Shown: one piece after another, positions 45,954 to 55,841 of the stretch
Position numbering within the stretch: the first letter of the stretch is position 1
Layout: every line of letters starts with the position of its first letter
Assembly: GCA_018260425.1 (NCBI GenBank)
Contig: JAGLBD010000001.1
Location: 62,001 to 126,000 of the forward strand
Source of the DNA: Pseudogulbenkiania sp.
Lineage (GTDB): Bacteria; Pseudomonadota; Gammaproteobacteria; Burkholderiales; Chromobacteriaceae
DNA length: 64,000 nucleotides
Reading direction: 5' to 3'
Program-made: the position numbers and the translations under genes
Notes under the pieces: model-generated
What the model was told of the DNA's origin: nothing
The model's input: only the letters and a program-made list of their open reading frames with translations
The model's database searches: none

Positions 45954-46721
45954 ATGTCTCTAGCCAAACGTATCATCCCTTGTCTTGACGTTACCCATGG
46001 CCGGGTGGTCAAGGGTGTCAATTTCGTTGGCCTGCGCGACGCCGGCGATCCGGTGGAGATCGCCCGGCGGTATAACGAGCAGGGGGCCGACGAGTTGACC
46101 TTCCTCGACATCACGGCCAGTTCCGATGCCCGCGATGTCATTCTCCATGTGATCGAGGCGGTGGCCGAACAGGTCTTTATTCCGTTGACCGTCGGCGGCG
46201 GGGTGCGCGAGGTGGCGGATATCCGTCGCCTGCTGAATGCCGGGGCCGACAAGGTCAGTATCAACACCTCGGCCGTGACCCGTCCGGAACTGGTGGCCGA
46301 GGCGGCCAGCCGGTTTGGCTCGCAATGCATCGTGGTCGCCGTTGATGCCAAGGCCGTCAATGAGGACAACACCGCCTGGGAAGTGTTTACCCATGGCGGG
46401 CGAACCCGCACCGGTCTGGATGCGGTGGCCTGGGCTCAACGCATGCAGGAAATGGGCGCGGGTGAGATTCTGCTGACCAGCATGGACCGCGACGGAACCC
46501 GTGCCGGTTTCAATCTGGCACTGACCCGTGCGGTGTCCGATGCCGTGGATATCCCGGTAATCGCCTCGGGCGGTGTCGGCAACCTTGACCATCTGGTGGA
46601 AGGTATTCGTGAAGGCCATGCCGATGCCGTTCTGGCGGCCAGCATTTTCCATTTCGGCGATTACACGGTCCGCGAGGCCAAGGAAGCCATGCGCCAGGCC
46701 GGTATCGAGGTGCGACTGTGA
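45954..46721 (+). CDS. hisF: Imidazole glycerol phosphate synthase, cyclase subunit
   Basis: 255 residues, TIM barrel related to His[20 protein letters not shown] with the catalytic Asp, [22 protein letters not shown] with the second Asp, and ASGGVGN. It closes the imidazole ring with ammonia from HisH. Its stop overlaps hisI as GTGA. Confidence 0.97.
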   Translation: MSLAKRIIPCLDVTHGRVVKGVNFVGLRDAGDPVEIARRYNEQGADELTFLDITASSDARDVILHVIEAVAEQVFIPLTVGGGVREVADIRRLLNAGADKVSINTSAVTRPELVAEAASRFGSQCIVVAVDAKAVNEDNTAWEVFTHGGRTRTGLDAVAWAQRMQEMGAGEILLTSMDRDGTRAGFNLALTRAVSDAVDIPVIASGGVGNLDHLVEGIREGHADAVLAASIFHFGDYTVREAKEAMRQAGIEVRL

Positions 46722-47101
46722 GCTGGCTGGATGAGGTGAAATGGGATGCCGACGGACTGGTGCCGGCGATTGCTCAGGATGCGGCAACGGGCCGAATCCT
46801 GATGATGGCCTGGATGAACCGCGAGTCTCTGGCGTTGACGGCAGACACCGGTTTTGCCCACTACTACAGTCGGTCGCGACAGAAACTGTGGAAAAAAGGG
46901 GAAGAGTCCGGACATCTGCAGCAGGTCAGTGAATTGCGGCTGGACTGTGATGCCGATGTGATCGTGATGCAAATCTCCCAGACGGGCGGCATTGCCTGTC
47001 ATACCGGACGCGAAAGCTGTTTCTACCGCCGTTGGGAAAACGGTGACTGGCAGATCGTCGATCCGGTGCTCAAAGATCCCGATACTCTCTATCGACACTA
47101 G
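46718..47101 (+). CDS. hisI: Phosphoribosyl-AMP cyclohydrolase
   Basis: 127 residues, monofunctional. Start is GTG 46718, overlapping the hisF stop. [30 protein letters not shown] and the metal-binding [11 protein letters not shown] with [10 protein letters not shown] are all present. Zinc-dependent opening of the adenine ring of PR-AMP. HisE is a separate gene downstream. Confidence 0.96.
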   Translation: MSWLDEVKWDADGLVPAIAQDAATGRILMMAWMNRESLALTADTGFAHYYSRSRQKLWKKGEESGHLQQVSELRLDCDADVIVMQISQTGGIACHTGRESCFYRRWENGDWQIVDPVLKDPDTLYRH

Positions 47102-47196
47102 ATTGCGTTAGAATGTCGTGGTTGTGTCCCGACTATTTTTTTGCAATCTGATGCAGGTATACTTGCCTGATCCGTTGCCACCGAGGATCCGTCACC

Positions 47197-47523
47197 ATGG
47201 ACCATGATGTACTCAAGTCGATTGCCGACACGCTGGAAGCCCGGCGCGAGGCCAGTCCGCAGTCATCCTATGTTGCCTCCTTGTTTCACAAGGGCGAAGA
47301 CGCCATCCTGAAAAAAGTGGCTGAAGAAGCTGCTGAAACCCTGCTGGCATCGAAGGACAAGGACCGTTTGCATCTGGTTCGCGAGGTGGCTGACCTGTGG
47401 TTCCACTCCATGGTGCTGCTTACCTATCATGGTTTGCGTCCCGAGGATGTGATCATGGAACTCAAACGGCGTGAAGGCATCTCCGGTATTGATGAAAAAG
47501 CCGCGCGAACCCCTCAATCATAA
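47197..47523 (+). CDS. hisE: Phosphoribosyl-ATP diphosphatase
   Basis: 108 residues, all-alpha MazG-like fold. [30 protein letters not shown] and [19 protein letters not shown] hold the acidic Mg-binding Glu and Asp residues. Removes pyrophosphate from PR-ATP. Preceded by a 95-base gap, so it may have some separate expression. Confidence 0.94.
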   Translation: MDHDVLKSIADTLEARREASPQSSYVASLFHKGEDAILKKVAEEAAETLLASKDKDRLHLVREVADLWFHSMVLLTYHGLRPEDVIMELKRREGISGIDEKAARTPQS

Positions 47524-47533
47524 GGATGACAGG

Positions 47534-47857
47534 ATGAGTGACTGTATTTTCTGCAAGATTATCAAAGGGGATATTCCGTCGAAGAAGGTCTATGAGGACG
47601 AGCATGTCTACGCCTTTCACGACATTAATCCGGTCGCCAAAGTGCATTTCATGATCGTACCGAAAAAGCATGTCGATTCACTGGCCCACTGCACGGCAGA
47701 CGACGCCGGCCTGTTGAGTCACATCCTGCTGCTGGCCCCGAAGCTCGCGGCAGAAAACGGTTTGGAAAAAGGTTTCAAGACCGGTATCAACACCGGTCGT
47801 GGTGGTGGACAGGAAGTGTTCCACCTGCATGTACATGTTTTTGGCAACCCGGCCTGA
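47534..47857 (+). CDS. hinT: HIT family nucleotide hydrolase (HinT-like)
   Basis: 107 residues. CIFCKIIKGDIPSKKVYED start, then FHDINPVAKVHFMIVPKKH and the histidine triad HLHVHVFG. Likely a purine nucleoside phosphoramidase. ATG 47534 follows an AAGGATGACAGG site. Its place between hisE and tatA is a known conserved arrangement. Confidence 0.94.
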   Translation: MSDCIFCKIIKGDIPSKKVYEDEHVYAFHDINPVAKVHFMIVPKKHVDSLAHCTADDAGLLSHILLLAPKLAAENGLEKGFKTGINTGRGGGQEVFHLHVHVFGNPA

Positions 47858-47889
47858 GACGGGGCGCCACTTAATCAGGATCACGTATC

Positions 47890-48096
47890 ATGGGTTCTTT
47901 CAGTCTGTTGCACTGGCTTATCGTTCTGGCCATCATCGTGCTGCTGTTCGGCACCAAGAAACTGCCGAATGTCGGCAAGGATCTGGGGGCGGCCATTCGT
48001 GGCTTCAAGGATGGCATGAAGGGTGAAGAAGATAAGGCCAAGGCCGCCAAAGCCGAATCCGGCCGCATCATCGATGTAGAAGACGACAAGAAATAA
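47890..48096 (+). CDS. tatA: Twin-arginine translocase subunit TatA
   Basis: 68 residues. One N-terminal helix with the FG hinge ([22 protein letters not shown]), an amphipathic helix ([17 protein letters not shown]) and a charged tail. It forms the variable-size pore for folded proteins. Confidence 0.96.
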   Translation: MGSFSLLHWLIVLAIIVLLFGTKKLPNVGKDLGAAIRGFKDGMKGEEDKAKAAKAESGRIIDVEDDKK

Positions 48097-48108
48097 GGTT
48101 CGCCCGAC

Positions 48109-48537
48109 GTGTTCGATATCAGTTTTGGCGAGCTGTTGCTGATCGGTGGCGTGGCACTGGTTGTGCTGGGCCCCGAACGATTGCCCGAGGTTGCCCGCAC
48201 GGTCGGCGCCCTCGTGGCACGGGCACGTGGTTTCGTTGCCAGCGTGAAGGCCGACATTGGTCAGCAGGCCAATCTGGACGACCTCGCCTTGTTGCGTCAG
48301 GATGTTCAGGCAACGGCCCGGCACTTTACCGACCAGCTAGCGTCGGAAGTCCGTGACTTGCAGACCCCCATTCTCGCCGAGCCGACCATCGACCCCGCCA
48401 TGCCGGCGCCGGTCTCCGCTCCGCTTGAGCAGCCGGCGCATGACGACAGTCAGCTCGATCTGTTCCAGGAGCTGTTGCCGCCGCAGCAACCCCTTGCTGC
48501 GGCTCACCCATCGCCTGACGATTCTTCTTCCCGATGA
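48109..48537 (+). CDS. tatB: Twin-arginine translocase subunit TatB
   Basis: 142 residues from GTG 48109 (AAGG upstream). FDISFGELLLIGGVALVVLGPERLPEVAR carries the Glu in the helix and the GPERLP hinge typical of TatB. The long hydrophilic tail is Pro/Gln-rich. With TatC it binds the twin-Arg signal. Confidence 0.95.
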   Translation: MFDISFGELLLIGGVALVVLGPERLPEVARTVGALVARARGFVASVKADIGQQANLDDLALLRQDVQATARHFTDQLASEVRDLQTPILAEPTIDPAMPAPVSAPLEQPAHDDSQLDLFQELLPPQQPLAAAHPSPDDSSSR

Positions 48538-49265
48538 CAGAACAACAACCCTTGCTTGCGCATCTGATCGAGCTGCGTCAGCGTCTGCTGCGTGCACTGA
48601 TCGGATTCTTTCTGGGCTTTGCCGCGCTGTTCCATTGGTCGGGCAGTATTTATCACTTGCTGGCCCGCCCGCTGCTGGAACATTTGCCCAGCGGTTCGCA
48701 GATGATTGCCATCGAAGTGACCGCTCCCTTTTTCGTGCCGATGAAAGTCACCATGCTGGTCGCGTTTCTGTTGACGCTGCCACATACGCTGTATCAGCTG
48801 TGGGCCTTCGTTGCACCGGGATTGTATAGCCACGAGAAACGCTTGATCCTGCCACTGGTGGTCTCGAGCATGGTGCTGTTTGTGGTGGGGATGGCTTTTG
48901 CCTATTTTTTGGTATTTCCGGTGGTATTCGGATTTATGGCGGGTGTGACGCCGACCGGCGTTGCCATGATGACTGACATCGACAAATACCTGTCTTTTGT
49001 CATGGGAATGTTTATCGCTTTTGGTATGGCCTTTGAGGTTCCCGTGGTCGTGGTGCTGTTGGCAAAGATTGGTGTGGTGTCACTGGAGGGACTGCGCAAG
49101 GCCCGTTCCTATGTCATCGTCGGTGCATTTATTGTGGCGGCGATCATCACCCCGCCTGACGTGTTGTCGCAAACCATGCTGGCGGTGCCGCTGTGGCTGC
49201 TTTACGAAGTGGGGATTCTGGTGGTGGCATTGATGCAGCGAAATGAACGCAAGGTGGAAGCATGA
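48534..49265 (+). CDS. tatC: Twin-arginine translocase subunit TatC
   Basis: 243 residues, six membrane helices. LIELRQRLLRALIGF near the N-terminus is the signal-peptide-binding region; FVAPGLYSHEKRLILPL and FGMAFEVPVVVVLLAKIGVV are family blocks. It overlaps tatB and the next gene as ATGA. Confidence 0.96.
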   Translation: MTEQQPLLAHLIELRQRLLRALIGFFLGFAALFHWSGSIYHLLARPLLEHLPSGSQMIAIEVTAPFFVPMKVTMLVAFLLTLPHTLYQLWAFVAPGLYSHEKRLILPLVVSSMVLFVVGMAFAYFLVFPVVFGFMAGVTPTGVAMMTDIDKYLSFVMGMFIAFGMAFEVPVVVVLLAKIGVVSLEGLRKARSYVIVGAFIVAAIITPPDVLSQTMLAVPLWLLYEVGILVVALMQRNERKVEA

Positions 49266-49639
49266 AACAGCGCAGTGTCTTTCACTGGGGAGCGATCCTG
49301 TCGCTGATTCTGTTGATCCTGCTGTCGCTGGCGTGGGAGCTATGGCTGGCGCCGTTGCGCCCGGGCGGGTCGTTTCTGGTGTTCAAGGCGGTGATTCTGT
49401 TGCTGCCGCTGCGTGGGGTATTGTCCGAGCGGATCTATACCTACCAATGGTCGTCGATGTTCATCATGCTGCCCTTTACCGAGGGCGTGATGCGTGCCTG
49501 GTCCGAGCACGGACTCACCCGCGGCCTCGCGCTGGGCGAAACCGCCTTGTCGCTACTGTTCTTCCTCTGTGTACTGGGCTACCTGCGCGATCTGAAGCGA
49601 CGCCAGCGGCTTTATTCGGCCTCGTCGTCGGCCAGGTAA
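49262..49639 (+). CDS. DUF2069 membrane protein
   Basis: 125 residues with about four membrane helices (ILSLILLILLSLAWELWLAPL, FLVFKAVILLLPLRGVL, SSMFIMLPFTEGVMRAW, LALGETALSLLFFLCVLGYL). It matches DUF2069; function unknown. ATG overlaps the tatC stop. It converges on the next gene, overlapping it tail-to-tail by 28 bases. Confidence 0.85.
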   Translation: MKQRSVFHWGAILSLILLILLSLAWELWLAPLRPGGSFLVFKAVILLLPLRGVLSERIYTYQWSSMFIMLPFTEGVMRAWSEHGLTRGLALGETALSLLFFLCVLGYLRDLKRRQRLYSASSSAR

Positions 49640-50082
49640 TAGCGCAACTCGCGCCTGACCATCAGGATCTGGCGCGAGGCTTCCGGCAGATCGGCAAAAC
49701 GGAAGATGCCTTTGTCGATCAACAGGGCAAGCACATCCTCGATGACCCGTACCATCTTGGTGTCAGACAGCGCCAGCGATTGACGCACATCCGGGTCGTC
49801 TCCTTCCACCCGGTTGAGCAATTCCTCCAGCCGGATGCCGGCATCTCCGCCTGCATCGCCCTCCAGCAAGTGTCGCTCGGTCAATAGATGAATCAAGCTG
49901 TAGAGCAGGATCTTGTAGCCTTTGTCGGTCGCCTGCAGCATGCTCGCGGCGAACTCCATGTCCCCTTCCAGCAGAAAATGCAGGGTTCTGGCGCTGTCCA
50001 GCGCAAGAAAGGTACGGCCTGGCCCATCATCCCGATACAGTGCGTCGATTTCTCCATCGCTGCGAAACGTGGCATAAGGCAT
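49612..50082 (-). CDS. Conserved small protein, sometimes labelled tryptophan synthase beta-like
   Basis: 156 residues, soluble and mostly helical, without motifs I can assign. Visible features: FRSDGEIDALYRDDGPGRTFLALDSARTLHFLLEGD and an acidic C-terminus (YYLADDEAE). Similar proteins in betaproteobacteria carry the name tryptophan synthase subunit beta-like, but no PLP site (no SGS-type loop or Lys motif) is present, so that name should not be trusted. It follows the chemoreceptor-type genes on the reverse strand, 11 bases from the MCP end, which suggests co-transcription. Confidence 0.75.
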   Translation of the reverse strand: MPYATFRSDGEIDALYRDDGPGRTFLALDSARTLHFLLEGDMEFAASMLQATDKGYKILLYSLIHLLTERHLLEGDAGGDAGIRLEELLNRVEGDDPDVRQSLALSDTKMVRVIEDVLALLIDKGIFRFADLPEASRQILMVRRELRYYLADDEAE

Positions 50083-50093
50083 CCCGGGACTCC

Positions 50094-51725
50094 TCAGGCG
50101 GTCAAACGGTTGAGGGTGGTGTCCAGTGCTCCGGACAACTGTTTCAGCTCTTGCGCCAGGGCACTGGCGTCGTCAACGGCACGGCTGGTGCTTTCATTCA
50201 TCTGGGCAATCTGGTCGACATTCTGGGCAATGCTCTGGCTGGCTTCACTCTGCTCCTTGATGGCCAGCGTGATATTGGAAATCTGCTCAACGGTGTTGTG
50301 TGAAAAGTTGCGGATATCACTCAGGGTTTGCGACACGCTCTGCGCGCTGCGTACACTGCTTTCGATCCGGCTGGTGGCCTCTTGCATGCTCTCGTAGGCA
50401 TGTTTGGTATCCTGCTGGACCCCCATGATCCGCGAAGAGATTTCCGATGTTGCCTGACTGGTGCGCTCCGCCAGTTTGCGTACTTCGTCGGCAACGACCG
50501 CAAAACCGCGGCCCATTTCTCCGGCGCGTGCCGCTTCGATGGCGGCATTCAGTGCCAGCAGATTGGTTTGGTCGGCGATATCGTGAATCACTTTGACGAT
50601 ATCACCGATTTCGCCCGAGCGCTGGTTGAGCTGACTGATAACGTCGGAGGTGGTAGAGATGCTGTTTGCCACATAACTGATTTCATGCGAGGCCTTTTCG
50701 GCGAGAGCCACACCCTCATCGGCTTTGAGGTTGGCACTGTGGGCCTGACTTTCGACCCCCTGGGCACTTTCCGCCACCACATGAATACTGACGGTCATTT
50801 GTTCGATGGCGGCCGCACTCGCGGCGGCGGCTTCGCTCTGGTTGCGTGACGCGCTGGCAACCTGACGGCTGACCTGACTCAACTGATCGGCTGCGCCAAC
50901 CAGATGAGAGGAATGGCCATGGGATTCGCGGATCAGCGAACGTACCGTATCCACCAGACTCGTCAGGGCCTGAGCAACTGTGCCGAGCTCGTTGCGGCCA
51001 AACTGCGGCATTTCCTGACGCAAGTCACCGCTCTCTGCCAGGTGTCGGCTGGTTTGGCTCATGATATGCAGCGGACCACGGATCGAGCGGACAATGATCC
51101 ACGCCAGTATGGCTCCGGCGACCATGGCGATCAGCAACAGGGTCGTCATTACGCTGCGAATGCCGGAGGCAGTCTCGTCGATGTGGGCGCGCAGATCGTC
51201 AGCGGATTGTTGGGCAATTTTCGACAGGTCTTTGAGTTGCCCTTCCATGCCGTGAACATGTTCCTTGTACTTTTCCATGGCATGATTGGCGGATGCGGTG
51301 GTTTGCAACTCTTTGCTGCTCATTTGACCGGTGATGGTGGTATAGCCATCCGCGTAGTTGCCGAGCAGGGTCGACAGGGTGGTCAGTTTGTCATTGGTCC
51401 CCGGGTCTGATGATTTGCCTTGGGCGTTTTTAAGTGCCTGTCTGGCCTGTTCCAAAGCCCCTTTCCACTTGGTGACGTACTCGTCGCGCTTCTCCGCGGT
51501 CTCGATGTTGATGAATGAGTCTTTCTCGAAGCGGCGCAGGTTGCCCATGGCCGTTTTCAGATCGCTCATTGCGCTGAAAAAGACCAGATCGCCACTGGTA
51601 ACCTCTTGAACGCGGTTATCGATTCGGGAGAGACCGACAATCCCCGTTAACCCACACCCCAGCATCAATCCCAGCAAAAGAATAAAGCCGGCCGTGATGC
51701 GGGCAGCAATGGTCATGTTTTTCAT
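50094..51725 (-). CDS. Methyl-accepting chemotaxis protein
   Basis: 543 residues. First helix about 8-28 ([23 protein letters not shown]), a four-helix-bundle periplasmic sensor to about 185, a second helix ([21 protein letters not shown]), a HAMP domain, then the cytoplasmic signalling hairpin with tip [40 protein letters not shown]. Ligand unknown. ATG 51725 has GGGGA upstream. No C-terminal CheR-tether pentapeptide is seen. Confidence 0.95.
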   Translation of the reverse strand: MKNMTIAARITAGFILLLGLMLGCGLTGIVGLSRIDNRVQEVTSGDLVFFSAMSDLKTAMGNLRRFEKDSFINIETAEKRDEYVTKWKGALEQARQALKNAQGKSSDPGTNDKLTTLSTLLGNYADGYTTITGQMSSKELQTTASANHAMEKYKEHVHGMEGQLKDLSKIAQQSADDLRAHIDETASGIRSVMTTLLLIAMVAGAILAWIIVRSIRGPLHIMSQTSRHLAESGDLRQEMPQFGRNELGTVAQALTSLVDTVRSLIRESHGHSSHLVGAADQLSQVSRQVASASRNQSEAAAASAAAIEQMTVSIHVVAESAQGVESQAHSANLKADEGVALAEKASHEISYVANSISTTSDVISQLNQRSGEIGDIVKVIHDIADQTNLLALNAAIEAARAGEMGRGFAVVADEVRKLAERTSQATSEISSRIMGVQQDTKHAYESMQEATSRIESSVRSAQSVSQTLSDIRNFSHNTVEQISNITLAIKEQSEASQSIAQNVDQIAQMNESTSRAVDDASALAQELKQLSGALDTTLNRLTA

Positions 51726-51834
51726 AGTGTTCCCCAAGAATGTCGTGTCCAGCCTTCGTGGGCTGTGTTGTTCTGTTAATTCTTGGCAGTAATAAGCGGG
51801 AATTCAAGCGGTGATTCGCAGTGTTAATGCCGTT

Positions 51835-52644
51835 TTAATATTGTTTCAGGGCGTCGAGGGTATTTTTCCGGGTGATTATGATGATGTCTTCAACTGAAGT
51901 GCCGCGCAGTTCTGCCAGAATCCTCGCGAACGCGGCCAACTCGGCCGGTGCATTGACCTGTCCCTGCGCCCATTCGGGGGGGATATCAGGGGCATCGGTT
52001 TCCAGCACGATGGCCGAGTCGGGCAGACTGGCGGCCAGACGGCGGATACGCTGTGAGCCGCGATAGGTCATGGCGCCGCCAAACCCCAGCTTGAAACCCA
52101 GTTTGATGAAGTGCTCAGCCTGTTGCTCGCTGCCATTGAAGGCATGGGCAATACCGCCGGACACCGGGTATTGGCGCAGGTATTTGAGAATACGATCCTG
52201 AGCGCGCCGTAGATGCAGGATAACGGGAAGGTCGTGGCGGCGGGCCAGCTTGAGCTGTGCGACAAACAAGGCCTCCTGCCGCTGCGGATCCAGACCCGGA
52301 ACAAAAAAATCCAGACCGATTTCACCGACGGCTTCCGGACGATGTTCACCGAGATAGTGGTCGAGAAGGGCAATGTGCTCGTCCAGATGGCGGGCGAGAT
52401 AGAGGGGGTGAAGGCCGAGGGCGATCCAGCAGCCGTAAGCTTCACGCATGGCCAGCGTATCCGGGAATTGATCCGCGAATACGGCGGGCACCAGAATTTG
52501 TCCGACACCTGCCGCCATGGCGGCTTGAACGCGTTGTGTTCGGTCTCGCTCGAAATCGGGGGCATCCAGATGGCAATGCGAGTCCACCAGCTGGCCGGCA
52601 AGCGGCCGGCTGGTGAATCGCGGGGCAGGCAGTGAGGTGTTCAT
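51835..52644 (-). CDS. TatD family metal-dependent hydrolase
   Basis: 269 residues, amidohydrolase-like TIM barrel. Metal ligands: DSHCHLD, the GLHPLY and GEIGLDFF motifs, HLRRAQDRIL and ETDAPDIPP. Family members act as 3'-5' DNases or deoxyaminoacylases. Start ATG 52644, one codon after a GTG. 17 bases separate it from the TonB receptor gene upstream, so both may share a transcript. Confidence 0.9.
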   Translation of the reverse strand: MNTSLPAPRFTSRPLAGQLVDSHCHLDAPDFERDRTQRVQAAMAAGVGQILVPAVFADQFPDTLAMREAYGCWIALGLHPLYLARHLDEHIALLDHYLGEHRPEAVGEIGLDFFVPGLDPQRQEALFVAQLKLARRHDLPVILHLRRAQDRILKYLRQYPVSGGIAHAFNGSEQQAEHFIKLGFKLGFGGAMTYRGSQRIRRLAASLPDSAIVLETDAPDIPPEWAQGQVNAPAELAAFARILAELRGTSVEDIIIITRKNTLDALKQY

Positions 52645-52664
52645 CACGCCATGTTAGCGTGCAA

Positions 52665-55256
52665 TCAGCGGAAGGTGTAGTTCACACCGATGGCGAAGAA
52701 ACGCCCTTGCGGGTCGGCCTGAGTCAGATCGAAAACCCCCGACGACGGATCCCACGGCGGACGACGGTTGGTCAGATTGCTGATGGAGGCGGTCAGGGTG
52801 GTATTCTTGATGCCCTTGTAGCTGGCGGACAGATTCAGTGTGTCGTAGCTGCCAACCCGGTCCGGAGTGTCATCACTATCCTTGAACGCCTGACGGTAGC
52901 CACTGGTATGGAACCAGCTCAGGGTGGATGACCATGACGCGACATTCAGGGTGGCCGTGGTAGTGCCTTTCCATTGTGGCAGAGCACCCAGGGCATTGCT
53001 GCCAGCGCCTTGAATGGCTTCGCCGCCTTCCTGCTCGGGTTCGCGGAATGACAGCAAGCGGCTCCATTGTGCCGAGAGCAGCAGTTTGCCGAATCGTCCC
53101 AGTTCGAAGGACTGGCTGGCATCGATATCCAGCCCGGAACTGGTGCGGTTGCTCAGATTGATGAACTGGCGGCTGATACTGACGATCTTGCCTTGTGCAT
53201 CACGCTGGATCCGTCCCGGAAACTGTGCCGGATTGCGAATGATCGTGTCGGCGCTTTCAGAGCCGATCAGATTGTTCTGCGAGATCCGATAGTAGTCCAG
53301 ACTGATGCTGGAGCTGGACGAGGGCGAGAAAACGATACCGATATTGCTATTGGTGGAGCGCTCCGGCTTGAGTCCGCTATTGGCGGTCGTCAGCTGGGTA
53401 ATCCCGACGCTGCGGTTGGGGGTGACAGGATCGTAGGGGTCTTTGACCGAACCGTAGCTCACGGCCGTGCTGCTGGTGATTTCCGGCAGGGATGGCGCAC
53501 GGAAGCCGCGGGATACCGAGCCACGCAGCACCAGACTTTCCGAGGGTTGGAAACGTGCCGACAGCTTGGGAGAAAAGGCATTGCCGAAGTCACTGTAGTG
53601 GTCGGCCCGGGCGGCGGCGCCGAAGGACAGGGACTTGAGCACCGGGATATTCAATTCACCAAAGGCGGCCTGTACGGTACGGGCGCCATTAATGATATTC
53701 AAGGCCGGGCGCAGCTCGGTGCCGTTGGCAACCGCGTCGGAGGTTTGCGAGTTCATGATCTCGCGTCGCAACTGGTACCCCGCGGCAAAGCCCAGCGGAC
53801 CTGCCGGTAAATTGGCCAGTTCGGTACTGGCGGACGCGTCGATGCTGCCCAGTTGGTAGGAGGCGGGACGCAGGGTGGACAGGCGCAAACTGTCACGCAC
53901 CGCTTGCGTGTTGTGGCTTGGGTCGGTGAAGCTGTAGCCACCCGATTGCAACAGCTTTTCAAAGGCGTAGCGGTTGACGAAGTTGGTCGCATACTCGGCA
54001 AGCCGGCTGTCCGACCAGACACCGGAAATATCCCAGTCCCAGTTGCCGCTGGTGCCTTTGACCCCGCCGAGCAAGCGGCGGAAACGCACGGTATCGCTCT
54101 TGTTGCGTGCACCAAGGTCGAAGAGGGTTGCGGTGATCGGGGTGGGGACGGCATTGGGGTTGTCGGGATGACCTACCGGCAGCACATTGCTGATCGGTAC
54201 CAGCGACTGGGTTTTCTGGTCCCAGGCGCGTAGCGAGGAACTGATGGTCAGCGGAGCACCGAAAATCTCTTCGCTGCGGCTGTTGCCATACAGGAATTCG
54301 GCATAGGCGGTGATTTCCGGGGTGAGTTTGAAGCTGCCATGGATGGCGGCATGGTAGCGTTCGATACCGGGCATCAGCGTCGCATAGTCGGCCGGGTTGT
54401 AGGCCCAGACCCGACCGTTTTTTGCGGCGTTCAGTGTGGCGTAGTCGGTATCGACCAAGGAACCGGTCGCGCTGGGGAAGCGTTGGGTCGGATCATTGTT
54501 GTAATAGTTGGTGACGGCGCGATCAAGGTTGCCCGCCGGATAATTCCGGAAATCGCTATCCTTCAACCAGGACACCTGACGGGTATCCAGCCGGTCACGT
54601 TTCTGGGCATCAAAGGCCACCCAGACGTTGTAACCATCCTCTTCGAGCGAGCCATGACCGGCTTGCAGGTTGAAGGACTTTTCATCTTGCCCTGTGGCGC
54701 TGCTGCGTCCGATCTGTACACCGGCTTCGGCACCTTCGTAGTCGGTGTAGAGAATGATGTTGACGACCCCGGCGATGGCATCGGAACCATAAATGGCCGA
54801 GGCGCCGTCCTTGAGGATTTCAATGCGTTTAATCGCCTTGAGGGGCAGGGAGTTCAGGTCGACAAAGGTTTCCTGCAGGTTTTGGGCCGTGGCATAGTTC
54901 GAGACCCGTTTGCCGTTGACCAGAATCAGGGTATTGCGCTGGCCGAGGCCGCGCAGGGAAATGCCGGCGGTACCGGCCGAGAAGCTGCCGGTGAATTGCT
55001 CGTTGAAACTGTTGCCGGTATTGGCGGACAGTGAACGCAGAATGTCCGGCAGGCTGGTCTTGCCGCTACGGGTGATATCGGCGGCGGTGACAACCTGCAC
55101 GGGATTGGCCCCGGCTTTGGTGGTGGCACGGATATTGGAGCCGGTGACGGTGACCCGTTCCAGCGTGGTGACCGCGGGCGTAGTGGTGTCATTCGCCAAT
55201 GCGCCATGCGGTAGGGCCGCACCGATGCCGGCAATGAGCAGAGTCTGTTTCAGCAT
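52665..55256 (-). CDS. TonB-dependent outer-membrane receptor
   Basis: 863 residues. A signal peptide (about 1-21, ALPHGALAND), then a TonB box-like region LERVTVTGSN, a plug domain (PVQVVTAADITRSGKTSLPDILRSL...ILVNGKRVSN...RIEILKDGASAIYGSDAIAGVVNI) and a 22-stranded barrel ending in Phe-Arg (FAIGVNYTFR). It imports a large substrate such as a siderophore, vitamin or oligosaccharide using TonB energy; the plug is of the large, carbohydrate/peptide-linked type rather than a clear siderophore type. A long hairpin lies in its leader. Confidence 0.93.
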   Translation of the reverse strand: MLKQTLLIAGIGAALPHGALANDTTTPAVTTLERVTVTGSNIRATTKAGANPVQVVTAADITRSGKTSLPDILRSLSANTGNSFNEQFTGSFSAGTAGISLRGLGQRNTLILVNGKRVSNYATAQNLQETFVDLNSLPLKAIKRIEILKDGASAIYGSDAIAGVVNIILYTDYEGAEAGVQIGRSSATGQDEKSFNLQAGHGSLEEDGYNVWVAFDAQKRDRLDTRQVSWLKDSDFRNYPAGNLDRAVTNYYNNDPTQRFPSATGSLVDTDYATLNAAKNGRVWAYNPADYATLMPGIERYHAAIHGSFKLTPEITAYAEFLYGNSRSEEIFGAPLTISSSLRAWDQKTQSLVPISNVLPVGHPDNPNAVPTPITATLFDLGARNKSDTVRFRRLLGGVKGTSGNWDWDISGVWSDSRLAEYATNFVNRYAFEKLLQSGGYSFTDPSHNTQAVRDSLRLSTLRPASYQLGSIDASASTELANLPAGPLGFAAGYQLRREIMNSQTSDAVANGTELRPALNIINGARTVQAAFGELNIPVLKSLSFGAAARADHYSDFGNAFSPKLSARFQPSESLVLRGSVSRGFRAPSLPEITSSTAVSYGSVKDPYDPVTPNRSVGITQLTTANSGLKPERSTNSNIGIVFSPSSSSSISLDYYRISQNNLIGSESADTIIRNPAQFPGRIQRDAQGKIVSISRQFINLSNRTSSGLDIDASQSFELGRFGKLLLSAQWSRLLSFREPEQEGGEAIQGAGSNALGALPQWKGTTTATLNVASWSSTLSWFHTSGYRQAFKDSDDTPDRVGSYDTLNLSASYKGIKNTTLTASISNLTNRRPPWDPSSGVFDLTQADPQGRFFAIGVNYTFR

Positions 55257-55289
55257 GAAGGTTTTCCTGTTGTGCTTATCTCTCGAAAA

Positions 55290-55328
55290 GCGTGCCCGGA
55301 CAACCTGGACAGGGTCAGTCGGGCACGC
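55290..55328 (-). promoter_or_regulatory. Strong hairpin in the leader of the TonB receptor gene
   Basis: GCGTGCCCG and CGGGCACGC form a perfect 9-bp GC-rich stem around a 21-nt loop that can itself fold (CCCTGTCCAGG). It ends 34 bases before the ATG. It is not a recognised riboswitch such as cobalamin. A control stem or an RNA-level regulator is possible. Confidence 0.4.
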
Positions 55329-55374
55329 GTCGACAGTGATGCAACAGGAGGGAGGCGGGGTGCAGGGCCATTAG

Positions 55375-55403
55375 TGGATACAAACTATTTTATTGAGTAT
55401 CCA
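55375..55403. promoter_or_regulatory. Inverted repeat upstream of the TonB receptor gene
   Basis: TGGATAC (55375-55381) and GTATCCA (55397-55403), 7-bp arms with a 15-bp AT-rich spacer, about 120-147 bases before the receptor start. Candidate operator or promoter-region site; also 76 bases past the end of the response regulator gene. Confidence 0.3.
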
Positions 55404-55478
55404 GACTATATAGTGCGGCGTTTGATTAATGAAATGACATGTCTTGCTTATCAAATTCCAAACAAATCTATATCGTAC

Positions 55479-55841
55479 TTATAAAATCGCGAGACCTAAC
55501 GATTGCAGCAGTCCATCTCGGGTAATCGGCTTGATCAGCAGGTCATCAAAACCAGCCTCCATGATGCGGGTGCGTTCGTCGGCAAAGGCATGGGCGGTGT
55601 AGGCCACGATATGGAGTTTGCGATCCGGTTGATCACTTCTCAGTCGTTGACATAACTCGGTGCCGGTCATGCCCGGCAAACTGACATCCAGCAATAGCGT
55701 GTCGAATGCGTCGTCGTGCGTCAGCAGGCTCAGGGCTTCCTCACAGCTCGGGACGGCAACGGCGTCGACGCCGCGGCGGGCCAGAATGGCCAACGGCAAT
55801 TTGCGGTTCACTTCCTGATCATCGACGATGAGGACTTTCAT
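55479..55841 (-). CDS. Single-domain response regulator
   Basis: 120 residues, a receiver domain only: acidic DDQE, phospho-Asp in LLLDVSLPGM, the Thr/Ser in VAYTAHAF and Lys in LIKPI. No output domain, so it acts by protein contact or as a phosphate relay. It overlaps the histidine kinase stop as ATGA, and the two form a two-component pair. Confidence 0.93.
   Translation of the reverse strand: MKVLIVDDQEVNRKLPLAILARRGVDAVAVPSCEEALSLLTHDDAFDTLLLDVSLPGMTGTELCQRLRSDQPDRKLHIVAYTAHAFADERTRIMEAGFDDLLIKPITRDGLLQSLGLAIL

Noticed and set aside
55272..55484. 70-residue forward frame between the TonB receptor and response regulator genes
   Set aside because: No ribosome-binding site, no recognisable domain, and it crosses the leader hairpin and inverted repeat of the receptor gene.
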